Shown here: piece by piece, positions 24,401 through 34,477 of the stretch
Layout: every line of letters starts with the position of its first letter
How positions within the stretch are numbered: the stretch's first letter is position 1
The notes under the pieces: model-generated
What the model was told of the DNA's origin: nothing
Seen by the model: only the letters and a program-made list of their open reading frames with translations
Database searches by the model: none
NCBI GenBank assembly: GCA_023079485.1
Contig: CM041084.1
Location: 68,419,709 to 68,483,708 of the forward strand
DNA length: 64,000 nucleotides
Direction: 5' to 3'
From: Archilochus colubris
Lineage: Eukaryota > Chordata > Aves > Apodiformes > Trochilidae
Position numbers and translations under genes: made by a program

Positions 24401-27400
24401 ACATGCACTCTGTTTTCCAAACACAGAAACAATACCTGGCAAATACTTCAGGTCAGCATTCACAGGGACCACCTTTCAGCAAAGCATCATTTTTCTTGCT
24501 CAACCGTTTTCTAGGTAGAAGGACTTGGAATAGCATGGGCTAGTCCAGCATCCTGCCAAGGTGTTTAAATTAGAATTGTATATTGTTGGTTCCCAACTTC
24601 AGGGATCAGCAGAGCAGAGACCAGAGGCACAGTAAGGTGCTGGTCTGCATGCCTTGATTCGTGGCTGTACGAGCCCTGGGGGCTGGATCTACCAAAGACC
24701 TGCCCAGGAATTTGCCTCCACAGGGACACTGTACATTTCCCCATCTTATGATGCTGTGACTTCCAAGTAGGACCCAGCAAGTGTGATACTCTTGCCCTGA
24801 GCCAGTCAAAATCCCAGCGCCATCAAGAACCAGGAGAAAAAACCCCACACACCAATTAAGAGGACATTCTTTTCTTCCCCCTACCCAAATCAGTAGCATG
24901 TCACTTTGTTTTTCCTGGGATACTCAGTTTTCTGTGTTCTTTAGGAGCAGTCTGCGGTCATGTTAATGCTTCTCTACACACACTAGGGAGCTCAAATTCA
25001 ATGATCTCTTTTCCATCATGCACCATTTCAAAAGGAGAAAATTCCTACAGAAAATGCCTGGCCCTCAATCTATTCTTTAGACAATACACACACACTTTCA
25101 AAGGAAATTATAGGAAAGAATTTGATATAACTTCTTCAGCTTTCTTGACACAAACCTGAAAATCTTTTGGATTAAAGGGAACTTCTCAGATACTTGTAGG
25201 AAAAGTCACTTTTGAAGCCAAGATGGTTTTATTTTCAAATAGGAATATCACCACCCCTTACACACCTGGTAGACCTACAGTGTAGGAACAAACACACTAC
25301 TATTAGAACTGACAAAACACCAATATTGTATTTGCTCCCCCATTAGCTTGAACACTGATCAAAACATCTAACGTGTCTCTTCTTTGAAGAATTTGCTCAA
25401 CTACTGACTTTCCCTCGACTCAAGTTTCTACAGCTAGTGTTGGCACACCCAACAAGAACAAAAACTAAGTGGTGTTTGTAGAGGTGTGCAGATAATCAAG
25501 GCAACACTGCAGCCTGCAGGTGCTTTTTAAGATAACACCAGGACACACCTGGGTACTCATGGAGGAGGACACGCTACCAGTGGGAGACTGGAAGATCTTT
25601 TGAAGTCATTTTTGAGGGGTAACACTGTTAAGGAGACCAAAATAAATTATCTAGGCTGGATTTGTAAGCAGAAGGAAATGGTGCCTTACCCCTCCTTCTC
25701 AATAGTTGAATGCCTTTTTAAAGGTTACTCGTAGAAATCTTTTTTTAACTTTGAATGTTTGTGTTTATTTGCATGGGAAATGACAAAAAAAAAAAATCAA
25801 TGTGACAAACAATACATGCAATTGTACGCAGAATTGAGAGGGTAAGAGGGAAAGGAAGAAAGATTTAGAATTTAAAATTAACTAGTACTCTTCTTACCTC
25901 CTTTGATATAGATGCCAAATATCTTCTCAACACAGTTCCACTCACCAGACTGTTGTCCCCTTCCTTTACTTTAACATATTCTTCTTCTTGGAGGTCAGGT
26001 ACTCTACCACCATTTCCAAGCTACTTCAAGTGACCCTCCTCACTTAAATTACCTGAGAACTTCAGATCCCTTGTCAGTTCCTCCAAAGAGTAAGAGCCAG
26101 AAATATAAAAGTATGTTATTTTACTGCTTTTTCCACATTCCTACACCATTAAATATTCTCATCACATTTCAGGAATTTGATTAGTTTTGTCCTGTTATAT
26201 TTTTAATAAAACTCCTCCATGGCCTGCCTTTTAAATTCTTTCAGTAGTTATTCAGAACCAGATTTTGCTCCACCTCCTCCACTCAGTTTTATAACTTCCA
26301 GGAGACTTCTGAATCTTTACTTTTATTACCCAGAATCATACAATAAACTTACCACTCATCCTGTCTTTTCTGGAGAAAGTCTGTGTATTCCTGGAACACA
26401 GTGCAATCCTTCCCTTCTGTTTCCCCATCTCTTTTCCAAGGCAAGTCACTCTGATACAGCAGTCATGCAATCCATCTGCCAGGTCTCTGTGATGCCTCTT
26501 ATAACTTTGGCTGTGGACCAAAGCTTTGAATGCTTCTTGTTTATTGACATACCCTTGGCCTTAGTGTAGAGAGATCCCAAGTGCTCAGCTCGCTGTCCTG
26601 ATATTGTCAGTCCTGTTTCTCTGATCGCTTTCATACAGCTCCCTCTTCCCTCCTCCAGAGGTGCCAGGATTGTCATTTATCTGCAGACTCTTACTACTTG
26701 TCCCTTCAAGACTAGTTCTGTAGTCTTCTGCCTAGAATTGCTTTTTCTTTGCTTAGCTAATTAGTTGTCAGCTTTATTTCTTCTTTCTCAAAGCACTAGT
26801 TCATGACCAGCAAACACAGAGCAGCTCTATCAGGCCCTTTCCTCAGCTACATATTCCCCTCCGCCACCAACCTGCCTCTCCATTTAGGGCAATGTGGGTG
26901 CCCCAAGTCCCAAATTTGTCTCATCTAGACAGAAACACACCTGGCTGTGATACCTCTGAATTGACATTAAAAAAAAGCAGTCAGAGAAACACCATCACAG
27001 TTCATCTTCCTGTGATATCTCTGCCTGTGGCCTAAGCATCTGTTCTACTACCCAGAATAGCAGGAGAAGCAGCCTGGGAGCTAATTCTGTGCCCTTCAGA
27101 AGGCAGTCACTGACCACCATCAACACCTCCTCTCTCAGTCTTTTACACACTGCACTCATGATGCTTCCTCTTCCCTTTCTTCTGGAAGAAGTCCTACACA
27201 GGTTCACATACAAAATCACAAGTTGCTTTATCCACACCCTCTGTGTCATCTACTTTTAATTAACAACATATTGAAGAAGAATCACTCCCCTTTAACTTCA
27301 AAGATACCAAAAATAACACACACTACCAAAGCCAAACAGCAACAAGATTTAGACATTCATCAGATGATCTTCTGCTAGAGATTGCAGCTCCTTCTTTCTC

Positions 27401-28523
27401 TCCCAGATTATCCAGAGGAATAGACACAAATCACACTACACCAGCTATTTAGTAGTTCCAAAAACCATGCACACAAGCTGTAATAATTCTTCCATTTGCA
27501 AAACATAGAGAACCCCCAAAGATAATATCAAGCCTAGGCTGTGGTCTAGCCTCATTTTTATGGTTGCCTTAATCAGTAGCATATTGAAAAGAGCTGTGCT
27601 GCTCAGGCTCAGAGCACCCACCCCATTCCCAGCCTTTTATTCCCTCAGGCCAATCTCTTCATGGCAGACAGGTGGTTGTTCTTCAGGTGGTATCTCATGT
27701 TTATACAAGTGTGTATTTGGGGTGGATGCTAGGTTCTTTATCCTTAGTGTAGTTCCTCATGTCAGACTATATCTCCTGCTTCCTCCTGACATAGACACAA
27801 TTAAAAAGGATGTTCTTAGCTAGGGGAATGGCTTCTGCTTTGTCCTGCTGTCTGTTTCTTCTGCTTAGGGACTGAGTCCTTGCACTTCTTGGTGTTCACC
27901 ACAGTGATGGTGGATGGTTCCCAGCTGGATGCCAGGCATACAAGAAAGGAAGGAAAGAATGTGAAATCATGACAAAATGAGAGAATTATGACAAAAAAGA
28001 CAGAACTCTGTAAGTTCAATTTAGTATGCATTTTCCAATATTCCAGCAAGAATTCCTGAATTTTCTGCACTCTGTGGCTAACGTGGAAATTTTAAAAATT
28101 CCTGTGATTTTTCAGCATCTCCAAAGCTCTTCTGCCCCAAAATTTCCCCAGGCACCTGCAGTCTTTCTTACATGTAATTTCAGTCAAAATGTGTAAGAGA
28201 ACTTGTAATGTGTGATTACTAATGTTATCCTTATGGCAAAAATGGGCAAGAAAACATACTAGAAGTATTATGTGTTCACATTATACTGTATTTTCAAGAT
28301 GGAACAGGAGGTGAAATTGAGTTTGAATGTTGGATTTAAGAAGAGCACAATGCCATAGAAATGTCACTCATTGTAGCTAGGGCTTTTTTATTATTATTAT
28401 TACTTTAGAAGTTAAAAATTATTTTTGGAATAGGATCTTTTATTTCTAGTACCCAGTCCTATGCCAGTGACATTAGCGGAAAGTTTCCAGTTTAGGATAT
28501 GATTTAGGCCAATCTTTCATGAG
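21411..28523. other. Intergenic DNA, no gene seen
   Basis: About 7.1 kb of AT-rich sequence with simple A-rich spots (23287-23350, 25785-25797) and a short ATT tract at 28386-28403. Open frames are short and without domains. The last bases before 28524 are the pre-integration flank of the provirus. Confidence 0.5.
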
Positions 28524-28529
28524 TATATT
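28524..28529. repeat. Target-site duplication, left copy (tatatt)
   Basis: Six bases identical to 34795-34800 on the other side of the provirus. A 6-bp duplication fits alpha- and betaretrovirus-like integrases. Confidence 0.9.
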
Positions 28530-28844
28530 TGTAGCCGGAAAGGAGTCTCTTATCCGGGAATGAGGCGTCGGTAGATGATATAGACTCGTAGGATGTGATC
28601 CGAGTCTACTGCCCACAGTGTGGAACTAGCGGAGATGGTTTGCTGCTATGGAAGCAACCAGCCACTCTCTAAGCTAGCTCTAGAATGAGCTGCCTCGGTG
28701 GGTGTGAGCCTCACTATTTATTGGCCCCATGGTCTTGCACAGGCTCCATAGGGGCCCTGCCCTGGCTGGGCACAGGTGGAGTTGATAGCAGCTCACACCC
28801 ACTTCTTGATGATCAGAGGCACCTGGTCGCTCTGTTCCACCACA
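28530..28844 (-). repeat. Proviral 3' LTR (315 bp)
   Basis: Read on the minus strand it starts TGTGGTGGAACAGAGC and ends CCGGCTACA. It matches the other LTR except g/t, c/t and c/t substitutions and two one-base gaps. An AATAAA (minus strand, 28717-28722) within CCAATAAATAG is the likely poly(A) signal. U3/R/U5 limits cannot be fixed by eye. Confidence 0.95.
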
Positions 28845-28849
28845 TTTCA

Positions 28850-28880
<31 letters not shown>
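28845..28880 (-). other. Polypurine tract next to the 3' LTR
   Basis: Directly upstream of the 3' LTR on the minus strand is a run of 28 A followed by GGGTGAAA, the place and composition expected for the plus-strand primer tract. The A run is probably length-variable and poorly assembled. Confidence 0.65.
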
Positions 28881-29098
28881 GTGAATAAACTTGATACAAA
28901 AAGGTGCTAATCCTCTCACCTTTTTTTTTTTTTTTTTTGTTTTTGGTTTTGTGTTTTTTTTTGGTTGTTTTTTTGTTTTTTTTTTTTGTTTGTTTTTTTT
29001 TTTTTTGTTTGGGGGGGGGGGCACACAATCAACAAGTAAGAAAAGTCATGTAATGTAAGGAAGGCCATGAAATATCCAGGCAAATTTGTCAAAATAAC
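28881..29098. other. Post-pol spacer of homopolymer runs, no env
   Basis: The spacer between the pol stop and the polypurine tract holds long T runs on the plus strand (A on the coding strand), an 11-base G run (29011-29021), and a second A(n)GGTGA copy ending near 28917 that echoes the tract at the LTR. Lys-rich open frames here are translations of the homopolymer, not genes. No envelope coding remnant is recognisable. Confidence 0.8.
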
Positions 29099-31786
29099 TC
29101 AATTGGAACTACTGGATGCTGCATCGTTGTTTCTTGGAGGTCTGTTTGTGGCAGGGCGTGTCCACTTACTGGGTACCCAGAGAGGTCCAGAGTCTGTGGA
29201 TACACAGCTATAACCTCTCCCGGTGAACAGTAGTGGTTTGGGCCCTACCCATTGACCTGTCGATGGATCCTTGTAATTAATTTGAACGTCTGGCATGCGA
29301 TTGATCTTCTGGGATGAGTAGTGCAGCAGCACAGGGGGTTGTTGCGAATTACGGCTTGGGCTAAGAAAATTTAATGTAAAAAGCACCTTGCTCAGCCGCA
29401 TCTGTGGGTCCATGTCTTTGCTGTCTTTCTGTTTTTGCAAATATGTCTTCAGGGTGCGATGAGCTCTTTCTACTATCGCCTGGCCTGTAGACGAGTGGGG
29501 GATTCCTGTGATGTGTTTCACCCCCCAAGTAGCAAAGAATTGTTTGACTTTTCTGCCTGTATAGGCGGGTGCATTGTCAGTCTTTACTACTTGGGGGACC
29601 CCCATGACAGCGAAGCAGTTGGTTAGATGACGGACCACATGTAATGCCTTGTCCCCTGTTTGAGCTGTCGCCCAGAGCATGCCTGAATAGGTATCCACTG
29701 CTACATGGACATATTCTAGACGTCCAAATTCTGGGACATGGGTGACATCCATTTGCCAAGTTTCGCCCGCTTGCAGTCCGCGTGGGTTTACTCCCATTCC
29801 CAGGGCAGGGCCAAATTGTGCGCATTGAGGGCATGCTCTAACGATTCCTTTCGCGTCTTCCCACGGTATGGAAAACATGCGCTTCAATGCCCTGGCATTC
29901 TGATGGAATAGGGAGTGGCTGTTTTGAGCCTTCGCGAACTGGCTTACCGGGCTCTGTATTCCTAGGCTGACCAGGGAGTCAGCCTTTGCATTTCCTTCAC
30001 CCAGTCCCAGAGAGGTTTTATGGCTTCTGATGTGCAGGATGCAGCATGGCTCTGTCTGGATTTTTAGCACACATTGTAACATAAAGAAGAGTTCCAGTAA
30101 TCGCTTATTCTGTACTGGCTTGATGATAGCATCCTCAATGCGGTTCGCGACTCCAACTGCATACTGTGAGTCGGAGACAATGTTAAGGGGAGCCTGTCGC
30201 CATTGCATTAGGGCCCAGATAATAGCCAGCAATTCCAGAGTCTGTAGATTATCTTCCGCAGTGCCCGGAATCAGGTGTTGTTTCCACCGACCCTTATCCT
30301 GCCATACGCAGGCGGCCATTTTTGACCTCTTTCCAGCATCGGTAAAGACTGTGATGCCAGGCACTGGGCGCTCTGACACGATCGGACGCTCAATCCAATG
30401 AAGCTGGCCGATGGTCTGTAAACGCTTATGTGCTGGGCCTCCATGGCGGACTTCCCCGGAATACCCGAATAGGGCAAGTTGTAGAGGCACGGAGCGTTGC
30501 AGTAGCCAGTCAAAGTCGATTGCTTTTATGGGGATGCTGATCCACCCCGGCTCTTGACCATCTACCTCCAGGCAACGCTGCCGTCCTTTCCGTATCAAGA
30601 ACGCTATCATCTCGGTCTGTTGCCAAATGCCCTTCTGTGACGTGTGCGATGTAAATAGCCATTCCAAGATGGCTATGGAGTCCGATCTCAGGGAGCTCTG
30701 ATCGCGTTGTCGTTTATCAGCGTCGCGGAAATATTCCCCATTTTCCTTATTCCAGTTGAAGTCTTGTAGTAGCAGCGCGAATGGGTATGACGGGTGGTTA
30801 CATACCCAGATTCCGATGGGTTGAGTGGCATCCCGTCGATCCGCATAGCCGGTTGCCAGTTTATGGACGACCTGTTTCAATGCATTAGTATGGTTATTTG
30901 TCCAGTTCACTAACGCACCTGGGTGCGTGCCCCGTAACAAGGACAAAAAGGGGTGGATATCTGCATTGGTAAGACCTACAATGGGTCGAACCCACTGGAT
31001 TTCGCCCACTAACTTTTGGGCATCGTTCAATGTTTTAACCGAACTTACTACCTCCAGTTTCTGTGGTCTCACCATAGCGTGGGTAACTTTCCACCCTAAG
31101 TAGCTCCAGGGCGATTTTGTTTGCACTTTTTCCGGAGCAACTATTAGTCCTTTCGTCTTCAGTCGGCTGGTCAATATTTGACTGAAGTTGTCAGGGAACG
31201 GGGCTTCTTGACAAAACAATATGTCATCCATGTAGTGATATATTAATGTATCTGGCATCTCGTCGCGGATCGGCGATAGTGCCCATGCCACATACATCTG
31301 GCATATTGTTGGGGAGTTTTTCATTCCCTGTGGCAGTACTACCCATTCGTATCTCTTCGCAGGTTCACTTTTGTTGATTGAAGGGATGGTGAACGCGAAG
31401 CGCGCTGTATCTTCCGGATGAAGGGGAATATTGAAGAAACAGTCTTTAAGGTCAATGACCAGAAGGTGCCAGTCTCTTGGTAGCATCGTAAGTAAGGGCA
31501 GCCCAGGTTGGAGGGCGCCCATTGGCCACATCTGGTTATTCACCTTACGTAAATCCTGTATTAGTCGCCATTTACCTGACTTTTTAGGAACCACGAATAT
31601 TGGTGTGTTCCACGGACTGACTGATGGCTGGATGTGTCCTGCCTCCAGCTGTTCTTTTACTAGAGTGATGGCAATTCGTAGCCGCTCTTTTTGTAAAGGC
31701 CACTGCTCCACCCAGACAGGGGTGTCTGTTTTCCATTTTAGTCTGGGTGTTGGCGGCACTTTTGCAGTGGCCCTTACTGAAAATTT
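29099..31786 (-). CDS. pol: Proviral pol: reverse transcriptase, RNase H, integrase
   Basis: Polyprotein that copies genomic RNA to DNA and integrates it. It is made by a -1 shift from the protease frame at 31780-31786, so it needs no AUG; residue numbers here count from the GTG at 31759 (886 residues). Reverse transcriptase: catalytic Asp103 (VIDLKD) and YMDD at 176-179. RNase H: Asp474 (TDAG), Glu509, Asp530 (SDSQY) and Asp594 (NAKAD). Integrase: zinc residues His615, His619, Cys643, Cys646, then Asp671, Asp728 and Glu764 with exactly 35 residues between the last two; C-terminal region with VGPKPLL and a Trp-rich GPLWVPSKW near the end. All catalytic residues are present and the frame has no stop. 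It ends SSSSN just before the homopolymer spacer. Confidence 0.95.
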   Translation of the reverse strand, partial: KFSVRATAKVPPTPRLKWKTDTPVWVEQWPLQKERLRIAITLVKEQLEAGHIQPSVSPWNTPIFVVPKKSGKWRLIQDLRKVNNQMWPMGALQPGLPLLTMLPRDWHLLVIDLKDCFFNIPLHPEDTARFAFTIPSINKSEPAKRYEWVVLPQGMKNSPTICQMYVAWALSPIRDEMPDTLIYHYMDDILFCQEAPFPDNFSQILTSRLKTKGLIVAPEKVQTKSPWSYLGWKVTHAMVRPQKLEVVSSVKTLNDAQKLVGEIQWVRPIVGLTNADIHPFLSLLRGTHPGALVNWTNNHTNALKQVVHKLATGYADRRDATQPIGIWVCNHPSYPFALLLQDFNWNKENGEYFRDADKRQRDQSSLRSDSIAILEWLFTSHTSQKGIWQQTEMIAFLIRKGRQRCLEVDGQEPGWISIPIKAIDFDWLLQRSVPLQLALFGYSGEVRHGGPAHKRLQTIGQLHWIERPIVSERPVPGITVFTDAGKRSKMAACVWQDKGRWKQHLIPGTAEDNLQTLELLAIIWALMQWRQAPLNIVSDSQYAVGVANRIEDAIIKPVQNKRLLELFFMLQCVLKIQTEPCCILHIRSHKTSLGLGEGNAKADSLVSLGIQSPVSQFAKAQNSHSLFHQNARALKRMFSIPWEDAKGIVRACPQCAQFGPALGMGVNPRGLQAGETWQMDVTHVPEFGRLEYVHVAVDTYSGMLWATAQTGDKALHVVRHLTNCFAVMGVPQVVKTDNAPAYTGRKVKQFFATWGVKHITGIPHSSTGQAIVERAHRTLKTYLQKQKDSKDMDPQMRLSKVLFTLNFLSPSRNSQQPPVLLHYSSQKINRMPDVQINYKDPSTGQWVGPKPLLFTGRGYSCVSTDSGPLWVPSKWTRPATNRPPRNNDAASSSSN

Positions 31787-32610
31787 TGAGGGGATCGGGT
31801 GGGTTCAGGGATGGAGAGGACGGCCCCCAGCTGACTCATAACTTCCCTGCCGATCAGCCCTCCGAGTTGTCTTGGCAACGATAATACATAGGGACGTACG
31901 GTTACCTTCTGTCCTTCGGGAAACTGTAATTGCACGGGTTCTAGGGCCTGAAGGGGAGTGGAACCACCACCTACTCCCTGGACAGCATCACGGGCAGTAA
32001 CAAGTTTCCAGTGACGAGGCCACACGTTGAGGTTGATGATCGTGACGTCAGCCCCTGTGTCCATCATCACGGAAAGTGTCTTCATCTCTTTTCCAGTTGT
32101 CATCTTTATGATGATAATGGGCCTGGTCTTCATCTGGTGCACTAAATTTACTAGAGTGCCTCCAGATGATCCAAAGCCTCGATCGCCCCGTGCCGTTGGG
32201 ACGTTCTTTCCTATAGTCATTTTCGGGAGCAGGACTAGTTGTGCTATCCAGGTTCCCGCTTCGATTATCAGGGGAGGCGTCAACGTGAAACATGTGATCA
32301 TTATTTCTCCTGTAGAATCTGCGTCTATTACCCCTGGAAGCACAATAAGTCCTGCGATTCCTGTGGATGAACGTCCCATTAACAAAGCCCCTACCGTGCC
32401 ATTTTCCCGATGTATGGGTCCGTGTATTCCCGTCGGTAGTCGATAAACCTGATTAGTCGTCAACGTAATATCTATTGCGCAGGGGACATCGAAGCCCAAA
32501 CTCCCTCTTGTGGCTGGGGCGGGGAGTTGTTGTAAAGCGCTGGCCCTGCCACTTGTGTCATGGCGCGGGGGCCCTGCGCGCTGCGCCGTCCGTTTTTTTT
32601 GTACCAGCAT
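31774..32610 (-). CDS. pro: Proviral dUTPase-protease (pro)
   Basis: Open frame of 278 residues in the -1 frame relative to gag, overlapping the gag end by about 139 bp; the ATG at 32610 is probably unused because entry is by frameshift at 32592-32598. The N-terminal half is a dUTPase domain: motif 2 GRSS (80-83 region), motif 3 GVIDADSTGEI (93-103), motif 4 AGTWIAQLV (118-126) and motif 5 RGDRGFGSSG (141-150). The usual Tyr of motif 3 is Ser99 and motif 1 is hard to see, so activity is doubtful. The C-terminal half is an aspartic protease with MDTGADVTII (183-192) and GLIGREVMSQLG near the end. The protease cuts the Gag and Gag-Pro-Pol precursors during maturation. The frame is intact and ends at a TAA six bases past the second slippery site. 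Confidence 0.92.
   Translation of the reverse strand: MLVQKKRTAQRAGPPRHDTSGRASALQQLPAPATRGSLGFDVPCAIDITLTTNQVYRLPTGIHGPIHRENGTVGALLMGRSSTGIAGLIVLPGVIDADSTGEIMITCFTLTPPLIIEAGTWIAQLVLLPKMTIGKNVPTARGDRGFGSSGGTLVNLVHQMKTRPIIIIKMTTGKEMKTLSVMMDTGADVTIINLNVWPRHWKLVTARDAVQGVGGGSTPLQALEPVQLQFPEGQKVTVRPYVLSLPRQLGGLIGREVMSQLGAVLSIPEPTRSPQNFQ
31780..31786 (-). promoter_or_regulatory. pro/pol -1 frameshift heptamer A AAT TTT
   Basis: Codons CAA AAT TTT CAG then TAA end the protease frame. The heptamer A AAT TTT is in the correct phase for a -1 slip, and the pol frame is open straight through it. The same heptamer class is known at betaretroviral pro/pol junctions. Confidence 0.85.
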
Positions 32611-34340
32611 GCCCGGTCGTTGTGATTATCCATCTGGCAGTGGTCACACCAGACGGTGGCTGAACACTGCCTCGCTGAGTGGCCCGATGTCCCGCAACGA
32701 TAACAGACGGGGATGGGATTTCTCGGTCGACTTCTCTTCTTAAAATGGTTTCTTCTTCCACCTAGTTTCTGCGCTACTGCCGCAAGAAGCTTTTGAGTGG
32801 GCTCTAAGGCGGCAGCAAAAGCATTGGCCATCCCTTGGTGCTGTTGCGTCTGGGTGGCTCTGGCAGCAACCTCCAGCATGTCCGAGACCCCTGCTGTTTT
32901 TGGTAACGTAGAAAATAGTGATTTCATTTTCGGGTTGGCGTTTTCAAATGCTAGAAGTTTGAACATTGAGTCCCTTTGTTCGGCCCCTAGTTCAGATTGA
33001 GCCGTGACAGACTGTCAGAGTCTGTCAACGAAGTGTTGGTACGGCTCGTTTATCCCTTGTTTCACAGCGGTAAATGAAGGGAGCAGGGTAGGCTCAGGGA
33101 CTACGTTGAACGCCTGGCGGGCCAAGCGCACCGTAATATGATGTAGTACGGCCGGGAATTGGAGCTGGACCTGTATGTCCGCGTACTGTCCTGCGCCCGT
33201 GAGCATTTCACCGGTTACCCCTACTAACGGGTCACTGGCTGCTCGCGGGCGGTTCGCCTCTACGTGGGCCAGGCATTCCAACTCCTTTACCCATACAATC
33301 TGTTGGGACGGAGTGAGCAGGTACCTGGCTAGATTCCGGCAGTCATGAGGACAGTTGGTGTCCGCGGTGAATAACCAGTCTAAGATGGCTTGGCCGCTTT
33401 CCGATCTTAGTCCCCCCTCCCTCAGGGTCTTTTTTGCCTGTTGGAGCGTCTTCCAGCTATGTTGCTCGTAGATGGGCGGCCTGTTGTTATCATACAGGAT
33501 AGGGTACGCTACGGTGTTAGGCTCCCAACCTCCTTCGATGATGGCATCACGAATGATGCCGGACCATCTTCCGGGTCGGGATTTGCCGATGCCCTGGTTG
33601 GTCTGCTTTGACAACAGTGGTGCTGGTATGCTTTCTTCATCATCATCGGGGAGGGAGGGTGGGTCTCGGTAGGTGTGGAATGATGACCGTTGTTCTAGGT
33701 TCAATATTCTCTTCTCCAAGGATTTCATCGCTTGGGTGGATTGTTTTAATAATGCTTTTATCATTGATTCTGGCCCAACGGGTATGGCTGATGGAGTGAC
33801 TGCTGTTTTGTCACACTTATTTTCTGGGCTGGGAGGTAACAGTAGGGAAGGTTCTACATCACCACTAGAGTCACTTGTTGATGGCTTTACATTGTCTGGA
33901 GCCTTTTCTTCCTTTAATCCGAGGTCGGAGAGGAACTCGGCTAAAGTGTGATGTACCTTCCCTCTCATGCCCTTGACGGCGAAGCTGTTGTTGCTTAGGA
34001 TAGGGAATGCCTTCTGGGCTCCTTCATCCTCGGGCGGCAGTGGGGGTGCCGAGGGAACCACGCTGGTATCTACCTCAGGAGGCGGTGTTTTAATAAAGCT
34101 GCCGTTTGGTGGCATTGCCGCTATTGCGGTGACAGCAGCCCTTGCCTCATTCTTTATCCCTTCTAGGGCATTAGCCATCACTTTCCAGGTGGCCTCTACC
34201 CCCGCTATATTCTTTTGGACCTCCTGATATTGGAGCTCATTTAGCAAGTCTCCGACCTCCCTCCAAAGTGCCCGTGTGGTGATAGCGGATGGGGAGTAGG
34301 AAGGTCCCTGTGCAGAGGGGGTGCTGGAAGAGAGTCCCAT
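32472..34340 (-). pseudogene. gag: Proviral gag, broken by one in-frame TGA
   Basis: Structural polyprotein of the retroviral core. The ATG at 34340 begins MGLSSS, a likely myristoylation signal. A PSAP late-domain motif lies at residues 96-99 and PPIY around the start of the capsid region. The capsid segment (from about residue 270) reaches the major homology region QGINEPYQHFVDRL (428-441). Immediately after it, an in-frame TGA at 33015-33017 stops translation. The same frame stays open downstream (33014-32475) and encodes a basic nucleocapsid with two CCHC knuckles, CYRCGTSGHSARQC and CDHCQMDNHNDRAC. The stop removes the capsid end, nucleocapsid and access to both frameshift sites, so this copy should not make virions or polymerase unless the stop is read through. 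It could also be a sequencing error, though nothing suggests one. Confidence 0.93.
32592..32598 (-). promoter_or_regulatory. gag/pro -1 frameshift heptamer A AAA AAC
   Basis: The gag frame reads TAC AAA AAA AAC GGA here, giving a canonical in-phase A AAA AAC. It is followed immediately by a very GC-rich stretch (ggacggcgcagcgcgcaggg) that could form the stimulatory stem or pseudoknot. The protease frame is open across the site. Confidence 0.9.
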
Positions 34341-34457
34341 TTTTAGTAATAATTGAAGGATAATGGATCTTCCTACCCGAATGCCGGTTGTCGTTTGCCC
34401 TGGGTCAGGTCCTGTTCTTTCTTGATCCGACGGAAATTTGGGCTAGACCGGGGTCTA
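34341..34457 (-). other. Proviral leader between primer site and gag
   Basis: About 117 bp of untranslated leader on the minus strand, where a packaging signal would be expected. No motif is recognised. Confidence 0.6.
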
Positions 34458-34475
34458 TGCCCGCATTCTCCACCA
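34458..34475 (-). other. Primer-binding site, tRNA-Ala type
   Basis: Two bases after the 5' LTR end the minus strand reads TGGTGGAGAATGCGGGCA. It begins with the TGG complementary to a tRNA CCA end. As I recall vertebrate tRNA-Ala(AGC), its 3' end is GCCCGCATTCTCCA plus CCA, which pairs fully with this site. The tRNA identity rests on memory, not a search. Confidence 0.75.
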
Positions 34476-34477
34476 GA

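Noticed and set aside
28680..29028. Lys-rich open frames at the provirus 3' end as an env remnant
   Set aside because: They are translations of A runs; no signal peptide, fusion peptide or membrane segment is present.
31757..31759. GTG as a genuine pol start codon
   Set aside because: The pol frame is open upstream through the slippery site, so entry by -1 frameshift is the better explanation.
31431..31841. Plus-strand open frames inside the provirus
   Set aside because: Antisense shadows of pol, pro and gag with no domains.
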